A stretch of DNA of 41,912 nt, taken from an uncultured Lachnospiraceae bacterium. Lineage in GTDB: Bacteria > Bacillota > Clostridia > Lachnospirales > Lachnospiraceae. The position numbers and the translations under genes were made by a program. Under the pieces are notes generated by a model. It did no database searches. It saw nothing but the letters and a program-made list of their open reading frames with translations, and was not told the DNA's origin. Below, piece after piece: positions 15,593 to 22,895 of the stretch; position 1 is the stretch's first letter; every line of letters starts with the position of its first letter. The DNA lies in the NCBI GenBank assembly GCA_910576815.1, contig CAJTKA010000027.1, positions 1-41,912 of the forward strand, in the 5' to 3' direction.

Positions 15593-17416
15593 ATGAAACG
15601 TCTTTACCAAATGAAAACGGCGGCGGTTACTGCCGCCGTTATTCTGACTTCTCTGGCGCTGTTTTACTTCGGCACCGCGGGATGCATTGATATAGGGCTA
15701 TCCGACAGGCTGAACCAGCGTGAGAGCGTCACCAACAAAAAAATTTATATCATCGGGATCGACGATAAGACACTGGAGCAGTACGGTCCCGTCAACACCT
15801 GGAGCAGGGAAATCCCGGCACAGCTGGTATCTGTGTTAAATGGCACGGACGGAGTGCGTCCTGCTGTGATCGCATTCGATGTGATCTATAGTGAGGAGGC
15901 GGACAAGGAAGCGGACGATGCCTTTGCCCGTGTCTGCGGGGAGGCGGGAAATGTCGTCGCGGCGATGAGTTTTTCTTTTAAGGAACAGCCTGAGCAGGGG
16001 GCGGACGGGCGGATCATTTACAATCCCTATCATGTGGATTATGTGATCGAACCGTATGACAGTCTGAAGAAAGAAGTAGTGTGCGGCTTTGCAAACACCT
16101 TTGTGGATACGGACGGCTATGTGCGGCAGGCTATGGCTTATCTGGATCATGAAGGAGAGCGGGCGTACAGCCTTTCTTCTCAGGTTTATAAACTTTATCA
16201 GGAGAGCCGTGGTGAGGAAGCGGTGTTTCCTGCCGTATATGGGAGAAATAACAGGTTCTATTTTACTTATTCCGGCAAGGCGGGAGGCTACAGCGTCGTC
16301 TCCATGGCGGATGTGCTGGACGGTACGATCGATCCGGCGATCTTTCAGGATGCGGTGGTGCTTGTGGGCGCTTATGCGGTGGGGATGCAGGACGCCTATA
16401 TGCCTGCCATTGCCCACAACAGCCAGATGTACGGGGTGGAGATACATGCGAATATCATTGAAGCGCTGCTGGAAGGAAAGACGCAGCTGCCGATATCCCC
16501 TTTGGCTTATGCGCTGGCGGCGGCTCTTCTTTGCGGCGTATTTTATGTGTGCAGCGAAAAAATGCGGATGTTGTATGCTACCATCCTTTTGGCGGTGCTC
16601 ACCGTTCTTGATCTTGTCTTTGTAAAGGTCATGTATGGAAACGGCCGGATCGTGCCGACGATCCTTGTGCCGGTCTGTATGCTGGTCATCTGGCTGGTGC
16701 AGCTTGCACGCGGCTATCTGGCGGAGATCATGAGAAGGCGAAGGGTAGTTGATGTTTTCAAACAGTATGTGGCGCCCCAGGTGGTGGATAAGATCAGTAA
16801 AGACAAGGATTTTGAACTGGTGCTCGGCGGAGAAAACCGCCATATTGCCGTGCTGTTTGTGGATATTCGGGGATTTACCACGATGTCTGAGAGCTTAGCG
16901 CCGGAAGAAGTGGTGGAGATTTTGAATGAGTATCTGGGACTGACCACGCAGGCGATCTTTAACAATGGCGGAACACTCGACAAGTTTGTGGGGGATGCGA
17001 CCATGGCAGTGTTCAATGCACCCTTTGATTTAGACGATTATATATTCCGTGCCGTTATGACTGCATGGGATATGCAGGCGGGCGCGGAACGGATCGCTGA
17101 AAAGTTCCGTGAAAGATATGGTAAGACTGTATCTTTTGGAATTGGAGTCAACTGCGGCAATGCCGTTGTAGGAAATATTGGCTGTGATTTCCGGATGGAT
17201 TATACGGCCATCGGCGATACGGTCAATACAGCGGCCAGACTGGAGAGCAATGCGCGTCCCGGCCAGATTTTGATCAGCGCTGAAGTTTATGAGGCGGTAA
17301 AGGATCGGGTGGACGTGACACCCATCGGGGAGATCCCTTTGAAGGGAAAGAGCAATGGCGTCTTTGTATATCAGGTAAAAAGTGTCAGAAGACAGGGCGT
17401 GACGGAGGAAACATGA
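15593..17416 (+). CDS. CHASE2-domain class III adenylate cyclase
   Basis: ATG 15593 follows GAGAGAAAAGAG. The 607-residue protein has a membrane helix (about 8-27), an extracellular CHASE2 sensor domain (to about 300), three closely spaced membrane helices (about 306-390), a short linker and a C-terminal cyclase domain (about 415-600). Catalytic residues are complete: metal-binding D424 (FVDIRGF) and D468 (DKFVGD), base-selecting K464 and T538 (DYTAIGD), and transition-state N545 and R549 (TVNTAARLE). The Lys/Thr pair is that of class IIIb adenylate cyclases, so ATP is the likely substrate and cAMP the product. The gene end overlaps the next start by four bases (ATGA), implying coupled translation. 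cAMP signalling is not commonly described in Lachnospiraceae. Confidence 0.88.
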   Translation: MKRLYQMKTAAVTAAVILTSLALFYFGTAGCIDIGLSDRLNQRESVTNKKIYIIGIDDKTLEQYGPVNTWSREIPAQLVSVLNGTDGVRPAVIAFDVIYSEEADKEADDAFARVCGEAGNVVAAMSFSFKEQPEQGADGRIIYNPYHVDYVIEPYDSLKKEVVCGFANTFVDTDGYVRQAMAYLDHEGERAYSLSSQVYKLYQESRGEEAVFPAVYGRNNRFYFTYSGKAGGYSVVSMADVLDGTIDPAIFQDAVVLVGAYAVGMQDAYMPAIAHNSQMYGVEIHANIIEALLEGKTQLPISPLAYALAAALLCGVFYVCSEKMRMLYATILLAVLTVLDLVFVKVMYGNGRIVPTILVPVCMLVIWLVQLARGYLAEIMRRRRVVDVFKQYVAPQVVDKISKDKDFELVLGGENRHIAVLFVDIRGFTTMSESLAPEEVVEILNEYLGLTTQAIFNNGGTLDKFVGDATMAVFNAPFDLDDYIFRAVMTAWDMQAGAERIAEKFRERYGKTVSFGIGVNCGNAVVGNIGCDFRMDYTAIGDTVNTAARLESNARPGQILISAEVYEAVKDRVDVTPIGEIPLKGKSNGVFVYQVKSVRRQGVTEET

Positions 17417-18270
17417 GCAAACTGTATTTGGTTCCCGACAGGAAAGATATGGAGCGGATGTGCACACTGGCGGCAGAGTACGGATGCGCATTTGAGTATA
17501 ATGATTTCTTTTGGCCGGAAGTCATGGAGGATTCCCAAAAGAAGAAAGAAATCATTGAGGACTTTAGGGCGTGCAAAGAATCGTTTATCAATAAATGCTA
17601 TGGCGATGAAAATGCGAACGATCAATTTGCGCCCAATCTATTTGAAAACGATACCATGCACGGGGCATTCCTGGATGTAACGATCCACAGCGACGATCCC
17701 CTGATTCGGGACGCTTCCTTGCTGCGCGTAAGGCAGTCCATGGAGATTGCAAAAAACATGGGGCTTAAGGGCGTTGTGTTCCATACGGGACGCCTGGCCG
17801 GATTTCGGGCGGCGGGTTATCTTAGGAACTGGCGCGACAGGAATGAGGCGTTTTTTAGGGAGATTGCCTGCAAATACCCGTCGCAGCAGATTTATATGGA
17901 GAATATGTTTGATGAGGCGCCGGATATTTTGGCGGGGCTGGCGGAAAAGATGTGGGACGTCAAAAATTTCGGCGTCTGTCTGGACTATGCCCATGCCATG
18001 CTTTCCAAGTGTCTGGGGCGGGAGTGGATCGAGACGCTGGCGCCCTATATCCGCCACATTCACATCAATGACAACGACTTGCAAAATGATCTGCACCTTG
18101 CCGTGGGCAGCGGAACACTGGACTGGCAGGAATTTGACAGTCTGACCAGAGAATATCGGGTAGAAGCGCCGGTTCTGGTGGAGGTAAACGGATATGAGGC
18201 CCAGAGGGAATCGCTGCAGTACATGAAAAAGCACGGGATCTATCCAATGGAAAGGGAGAGGGAAAAGTGA
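17413..18270 (+). CDS. TIM-barrel sugar phosphate isomerase/epimerase-like protein
   Basis: The 285-residue protein has the xylose-isomerase-like (AP endonuclease 2) TIM-barrel layout. Strand ends carry likely metal ligands: H in GVVFHTGR, E in IYMENMFDEAP, D and H in CLDYAHAM, H in IRHIHINDND, and E in VLVEVNG. This is the usual divalent-metal site of sugar isomerases and endonuclease IV. The substrate cannot be read from sequence. It starts inside the end of the cyclase gene (ATGA overlap) and ends overlapping the next gene by one base. It is therefore firmly embedded in the signalling operon, although its enzyme class does not suggest signalling by itself. Confidence 0.75.
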   Translation: MSKLYLVPDRKDMERMCTLAAEYGCAFEYNDFFWPEVMEDSQKKKEIIEDFRACKESFINKCYGDENANDQFAPNLFENDTMHGAFLDVTIHSDDPLIRDASLLRVRQSMEIAKNMGLKGVVFHTGRLAGFRAAGYLRNWRDRNEAFFREIACKYPSQQIYMENMFDEAPDILAGLAEKMWDVKNFGVCLDYAHAMLSKCLGREWIETLAPYIRHIHINDNDLQNDLHLAVGSGTLDWQEFDSLTREYRVEAPVLVEVNGYEAQRESLQYMKKHGIYPMEREREK

Positions 18271-19745
18271 TGCATCTGCAATACGAAGATTTTGAAAAGA
18301 TTATGGACATTGGCATACGCCTTTCCACGGAAAGAAATAGAAACCGTCTGCTCATGACCATTCTCGATAAAGGAATGGAGATTACAAACTGTGATGCGAG
18401 CACCCTGTATCTGTATGAGAATGGCGAACTGAAATTTCAGTTTATGAAGACGCTCTCCCAGGGGATCAGCAGAGGACTCGATGGGGAAGTCATCGACCTG
18501 CCGCCCGTGCCGATGAAGGAGGAAAATGTGTGTTCCTATGCGGCGATCCACCGGGAAGTCGTGAATATCCCTGATGTGTATGCCGGAAGCCGCTTTGATT
18601 TCTCGGGACCCAGACAGTATGACAGTCTGACGGGGTATCGGACGCAGTCGCAGCTGGTCGTGCCCCTGGCTAACAATGAGAATGAACTGATTGGCGTCCT
18701 GCAGTTGATCAATGCCATGGAGGAAGACGGCAGCGTGACTGCATTCAACGAGGAGTATGAGATCATCATCCGCGCATTGGGAGCCATTGCGGCCATCGAG
18801 CTGACGAACCTCTCTTATGTGGAGGCGTTGAAGGCGCAGATTTATTCGTTTGTGGAGGCGCTTACGACGGCGCTGGAAGAACGGACGCCGTACAATGCCC
18901 TGCATACCAGGAATGTAGAAAAATATGCCAGTCTGTTGGCGGATTATATTACTGAATTACATAAGGAAGGAAAATGCGACGATACCTTTGATCCGGTCAG
19001 AAAGGAACAGCTGATGCTGGCGGCGCTCATCCATGATATCGGCAAGATGGTGGTGCCTCTCAGTATTATGAATAAGGCGACCAGACTGGATACGCGGATC
19101 GAGAAGGTGGACGACCGCTTTCAGCTGCTGAAAGCGCTGTATGAGGTCGATCTGCTGCGGGGGAGGATCACCTCCGATGAATACGAGACGGTCAGCAGAG
19201 ATTTGGAGGCGGAGCTTGCTTTTATTCATGAAATGGATGTGGTCGATCATGTGAGCGACGAAGACAGCGAACATATTAAGAAGCTTGCCGAAAAGCAGCA
19301 TGTCGGTGAAGATGGCGAGGTACTGTCTTATCTGACCAAGAAGGAAGCGGAGTGCCTTAGCATTCGCAGCGGCACACTGACGGTACAGGAACGCAAGGAG
19401 ATGGAAAATCATGTGGTCATGACCTCTAAGATCCTGGAAAAAGTGCAGTTTTACAAAGGATTTTCCATGGTCCCTAAGTGGGTGGGCGCTCACCACGAAT
19501 ATCTGGACGGCAGCGGCTATCCGAACGGTCTGAAAGGCGACGAACTGGATCTGGAGACGCGGCTCTTGACGGTGGTTGATATCTATGATGCGCTGGTGGC
19601 GACAGACAGACCCTACAAGCAGCCGATCTCGCAACAGGGAGCGATTCAGATTTTGAAAGATATGGCGCAGCGGGGGAAGGTGGATCTGCAGCTTGTGCAG
19701 TGGCTGGACGAGGCGCTGGGAGAGGGAGACTCTGCGGGGGCATAG
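18270..19745 (+). CDS. GAF-HD-GYP cyclic-di-GMP phosphodiesterase with a large insertion
   Basis: ATG 18270 overlaps the previous stop by one base (GTG 18267 is an alternative). The 491-residue soluble protein has an N-terminal GAF domain (about 15-180) and an HD-GYP domain. HD residues H255 and D256 lie in ALIHDIGKM, and the GYP motif is HHEYLDGSGYP (H408 to P418). Other metal-site His residues are present (LHTRNVEKYA and ENHVVM). HD-GYP proteins hydrolyse c-di-GMP. In ordinary members the HD and HHE motifs are about 55-60 residues apart; here the distance is 153 because of a charged helical insertion at about residues 270-365 that ends LSIRSGTLT. I recall the same insertion type from proteobacterial relatives. 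The GAF domain may bind a cyclic nucleotide, perhaps cAMP from the neighbouring cyclase; this is inference. Confidence 0.85.
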   Translation: MHLQYEDFEKIMDIGIRLSTERNRNRLLMTILDKGMEITNCDASTLYLYENGELKFQFMKTLSQGISRGLDGEVIDLPPVPMKEENVCSYAAIHREVVNIPDVYAGSRFDFSGPRQYDSLTGYRTQSQLVVPLANNENELIGVLQLINAMEEDGSVTAFNEEYEIIIRALGAIAAIELTNLSYVEALKAQIYSFVEALTTALEERTPYNALHTRNVEKYASLLADYITELHKEGKCDDTFDPVRKEQLMLAALIHDIGKMVVPLSIMNKATRLDTRIEKVDDRFQLLKALYEVDLLRGRITSDEYETVSRDLEAELAFIHEMDVVDHVSDEDSEHIKKLAEKQHVGEDGEVLSYLTKKEAECLSIRSGTLTVQERKEMENHVVMTSKILEKVQFYKGFSMVPKWVGAHHEYLDGSGYPNGLKGDELDLETRLLTVVDIYDALVATDRPYKQPISQQGAIQILKDMAQRGKVDLQLVQWLDEALGEGDSAGA

Positions 19746-19761
19746 GGTTTGGGTCCATTTC

Positions 19762-20934
19762 TTAATCGTGATACAGATTTTTGAGCGTGAGCAGCCGCAC
19801 ATCCGTGTCCCGGTTTTGCAGGGCTGCCGTGAATCCGGATTTGGAGAAAAGATAATAATAACGCTTTTCAAAATGACCCATGGCGTCTGCATAATCTTTC
19901 AGGAGAGCCAGTTCGTCCGTATCAACGGGTGCGTTTCGAAATTTGCAGGAGCCGACGATACAGGCGTTTTGGTCTGCGGCGGACGCCACCAGATCGATTT
20001 GTGCCTGCTTGCGTGTGCGCGGATGACCACCCCACCACTGACCGACCTCGCCGAGTAAAAAGGGGAGATCGTCTGCATAAAACAAAACATAGTCGCGGCA
20101 CATTTTCTCAAAGGTCAGGCCCATATAGTCGGATAAGCGTTCTTCGACAGATATCGCATAGTTGTCTTCTATCCTGCCCGTGAGGATGGAAGACATATTT
20201 TTTGGCACAAACGAAAACCAGAAACGGAAAAACTGGTCATCGATCCGGTAGATGGAACGCTTACCGCCCTGCTCGGTGATGGGTGTTTCCCGTTTGATGA
20301 TGCCGAGCGTGATCAGGTTGGAAAGGTATTTACTGCAAAGTCCGCTTTCCATACCCACTGTGGTCGCGATTTCGGAAAGTCTTGTCTTGCCGGAGGCGAT
20401 GGCGGTGACAATGGCATTGTAGGAAGAAGGCTCCCGCAGTTCCTGCTTAAAGAGATTGGAAGGCTCCTCGAAAAGCAGCGCGTTTTTATCAAAGAGACTT
20501 CTCAGCAGATTTTCGCGTATACTTAAGGATGGCGAAAACTGTTCCAGATAGAGGGGGATGCCGCCGGTAATGCCGTATATAAGGGCCTTTTCTTCAAACG
20601 TGTAATTCGGGAACCATTTTCCGGTGTCCAAATAATGAAAGGGCAGGATCTTGAACTGCGCTGTTCGGCGGCCGTAAAGCGGGCTTTGATACCCCAATAC
20701 CTGCTTTTCCATAAAACTCATGGAGGAGCCGCAGAGGATCAGAAACAGCTTTGTGTTCTTAAATGGATGGTCGAGGTAGTTTTGCAGCAGGGAAGAAATG
20801 CCTTTTTCTGCACCCGCAAGGTAGGGGTATTCGTCGATCACCACGATCAGGCGCTCGTTAGAGGCGATTTCCAGCCTGCCGCTTTCGTACATTTGATTTA
20901 GTTTTTTGAGTTCCTGATCGCGGCCTATAAACAT
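19762..20934 (-). pseudogene. DUF234-type ATPase lacking its Walker A motif
   Basis: The 390-residue frame matches the archaeal-type AAA/DUF234 proteins common in Lachnospiraceae. It begins MFIGRDQELKKLNQMYESGR as in the family, but then jumps to RLIVVIDEYPYLAG, the Walker B region. The expected GRRRVGKTT P-loop and the 80-odd residues after it are missing, with the frame kept. The rest is intact: LFLILCGSSMSFM, SPLYGRRTAQFKI, a winged-helix part (residues about 195-250), and the C-terminal nuclease-like DUF234 domain with QIDLVA and CKFRN. Without the P-loop it cannot bind ATP normally. The junction lies near 20865. It converges on the HD-GYP gene with 16 bases between the stops. Confidence 0.7.
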
Positions 20935-21012
20935 AGAGCCCTCCCTGTCAATGGTAAAATTTATTGACTTTGATGTAAGAAATGGAAGTATGAACGGATG
21001 AGAGGAAAACCG

Positions 21013-21258
21013 ATGAACCCATATAAGATCCTTCTCGTGGAGGACGACACCGAGATCAGTGAAATGTTAAAAAACTATTTGGAGACAGAACAGTATGAGG
21101 TGGCCTGCGCCCTTGATGGGCAGCAGGCCTGCGCTATGTTTGACAAGGCGTCTTATGATTTGGTCCTTTTGGATCTGATGATCCCCAAGGTGAGCGGTAT
21201 GGGCGTGATGCAGCATATCCGGGGGAACAGTTTTGTGCCAATCATCGGAGACGCATAA
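21013..21258 (+). pseudogene. Response regulator reduced to part of its receiver domain
   Basis: From ATG 21013 (GAGAGGAAAACC before it) 81 residues remain. They contain the receiver start (ILLVEDDTEI), the phosphoacceptor Asp in LVLLDLMIP, and helix 4 up to HIRGNSFVPII. The last beta strand, the Lys loop and the whole OmpR-type DNA-binding domain are missing. The final residues GDA overlap, at TAATG, the start of the kinase remnant and carry its GGAG ribosome site, as a native operon end would. I infer an internal deletion that joined the receiver to the last codons. Intact relatives have about 225-230 residues. Confidence 0.7.
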
Positions 21259-21470
21259 TGTTTGAGAAAAAAGTGCAGGGAGAGATCCGCGAGCTTCATC
21301 GGCAGTTAAAAGCCATTTTGGATGAGGACAGAAATGAGCGGGTGATGATCTTCACGGATGATAGAGAAATCCAGGAACTGGCGGCGCAGATGGGCGGAGA
21401 GCTTACACTTAAGAGCGAACCGCATGTGAGGACGGTCTTTACGGTTACGTTGAGACGAGAAATGCCATAA
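21258..21470 (+). pseudogene. Histidine kinase reduced to its linker and last residues
   Basis: The 70-residue frame starts at ATG 21258 with GGAG eight bases upstream. Its first part (EIRELHRQLKAILDEDRNERVMIFTDDREIQEL) is the linker before the dimerisation helix of BceS/GraS-like kinases. It then jumps to MGGELTLKSEPHVRTVFTVTL, the last strand pair of the ATPase domain. The phospho-His box and N, G1 and G2 boxes are absent, so it cannot phosphorylate anything. The join falls at AAQMGG; in relatives both sides have a similar xAxQM string, so short-repeat slippage is a likely cause. Confidence 0.7.
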
Positions 21471-21558
21471 GAAAAATGACAACTATGTCATGTTGCTTCT
21501 GTGACACTTTTTTCATAGAACCAGCCGCCTGACCAAGGTCATTGGCGGCAAAGAGCTG

Positions 21559-22419
21559 GTGAAAGACGTGGACATGCACGTTAAAAAGGGAGAGATCTAC
21601 GGGTTTTTGGGGCCCAACGGCGCGGGTAAGACCACGGTCATGAAGCTGATCATGAATCTTTGGAAGCCGACGATCGGGGAGATTGAGCTGTTCGGAAAGC
21701 CGCTGACGCCGCAGTCGTATGAGGTGTTCAGACGGATCGGGAGTATCATTGAATTTCCTACATTTTACGAACATATGACGGGATATGAGAATCTGCAGAT
21801 GCACTGTGAGTACATGGGCTATTATCAGCACGGGAGCACGGCAAAGGTGCTGGAGCTTTCCAAGGCGGCGCAAAAACCCGTCAAAAACTATTCGCTGGGT
21901 ATGAAGGAGCGGCTGGGGATTGCTAGAGCGATATTATGTAAACCTGAATTGCTGATCCTGGATGAGCCGACCAACGGATTGGACCCGGCAGGCATGAAAC
22001 AGATCCGCGAATTGCTGCGGAAGCTGTGTACGGAGCAGGGGACGACGATTTTGGTATCTTCGCATATTCTTTCGGAAATCGAGAGCATGGCGGACACGAT
22101 CGGCATCATTCATCAAGGCAGGATGAGAAAGGAGATCGGCTTGAAAGAGATCGAGGAGATGAGCCTTGCCTATATGGAATTGACGGTGCAGAATCCGGAG
22201 CGGGCGTCCTATGTACTGGCCGATCAGCTGGGAATGACCAATTTTAAGGTGCTCGACGGGGGAATGATCCGCATTTATGACAATCGTGTCACAATAGAGG
22301 AAATCGCGAAGGTGCAGGCTTTAAACGAGGTGGCAGTGACGTCACTGGGGAGAAAGGCGGAGACGCTGGAGGACTATTTCTTAAAACTAACAGAGGGAGA
22401 GCGTGAGAAGAACTTCTAA
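21559..22419 (+). CDS. ABC transporter ATPase (BcrA/lantibiotic-immunity type) with a damaged start
   Basis: The ATPase core is complete: Walker A GPNGAGKTT, signature YSLGMKERLGIARA, Walker B LLILDEPTNGLDP and H-loop VSSHILSE, about 286 residues from GTG 21559. The frame is open upstream only to 21505 and reads TSRLTKVIGGKELVKDV, the normal first strand of the family, but no ATG, GTG or TTG with a ribosome site lies before it. The natural start appears deleted. GTG 21559 or ATG 21574 would lose the first strand. The partner permease downstream is collapsed. The family exports or gives immunity to peptides such as bacitracin. Function is doubtful. Confidence 0.7.
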   Translation: MKDVDMHVKKGEIYGFLGPNGAGKTTVMKLIMNLWKPTIGEIELFGKPLTPQSYEVFRRIGSIIEFPTFYEHMTGYENLQMHCEYMGYYQHGSTAKVLELSKAAQKPVKNYSLGMKERLGIARAILCKPELLILDEPTNGLDPAGMKQIRELLRKLCTEQGTTILVSSHILSEIESMADTIGIIHQGRMRKEIGLKEIEEMSLAYMELTVQNPERASYVLADQLGMTNFKVLDGGMIRIYDNRVTIEEIAKVQALNEVAVTSLGRKAETLEDYFLKLTEGEREKNF

Positions 22420-22495
22420 AGCTCAGCAGCAGAGGCTGCTTCGCTAAGAAGTTCTATGTCTCACGCAAGAGAATGCTTGAAATGCAGCATTCTCT
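22401..22495. repeat. Palindromic repeat, second family, copy C
   Basis: Outer arms GCGTGAGA (22401-22408) and TCTCACGC (22459-22466) pair perfectly. Next inside, GAACTTCT (22410-22417) pairs with AGAAGTTC (22447-22454), and the cap is GCAGC-AGAG-GCTGC. A second hairpin follows, AGAGAATGCT (22468-22477) with AGCATTCTCT (22486-22495). The left arm lies inside the last codons of the ATPase gene. The cap and flanks match a second copy at 33005-33070. Confidence 0.6.
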
Positions 22496-22518
22496 GCATG
22501 GATTGGAAGGAGGTAACT

Positions 22519-22755
22519 GTGTTAAAACTGATAAGACTGGAATGGAAAAAACATAATATCGGGAAACAGATCCGCATCGCGGTGATCACGACGGTGGTCC
22601 TGATGCTGTTTATGCTGATGACGGCGCGGGAGCTGGAGACGTCGGAGACGGTAGAAGCGTATGGAAAAAGTATGCTGAATGCTGCCTTGTTTGCGGTGGC
22701 AGTGGCGTCTGTCTGGCTGTCAGTGTGGCGGGTGGAGCAGCGGGATGTGATGTAG
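22519..22755 (+). pseudogene. ABC-2 type permease collapsed to its two ends
   Basis: GTG 22519 follows GGAAGGAGGT. Only 78 residues remain of an expected 230-250. The first 35 (LKLIRLEWKKHNIGKQIRIAVITT) are the typical cytosolic start and first helix of BcrB-like permeases. The last 25 (LFAVAVASVWLSVWRVEQRDV) are the typical final helix and end. The middle four helices are missing with the frame kept. It is the partner of the damaged ATPase gene and cannot form a channel. Confidence 0.65.
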
Positions 22756-22760
22756 GTGTT

Positions 22761-22865
22761 ATGTTGATATCAGCTCTGAAAATCGCATCATTCTTGCGAA
22801 TAAGGTATGATTGTGATAATGTTTATGTGTACGGTTCTGAGTTGGCTGCGATTGCATTAGAATAG
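22761..22865 (+). pseudogene. Possible remnant: 34-codon open frame
   Basis: An ATG at 22761 opens a 34-residue frame containing FLRIRYDCDNVYVYGSELAA. It reads like the end of a real protein, but there is no ribosome site and I do not recognise a family. It may be another leftover of the decayed stretch, or chance. Confidence 0.2.
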
Positions 22866-22895
22866 AACGTAAGTTTGCAAAGGAGAAGGTGCACT

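Noticed and set aside
15836..16843. A 335-codon open frame on the minus strand opposite the cyclase gene
   Set aside because: It mirrors the coding frame of a clear enzyme, has no family motif and a His/Arg-rich composition typical of antisense frames. Similar long minus-strand frames at 4733-5503 and 10870-11604 were rejected for the same reason.
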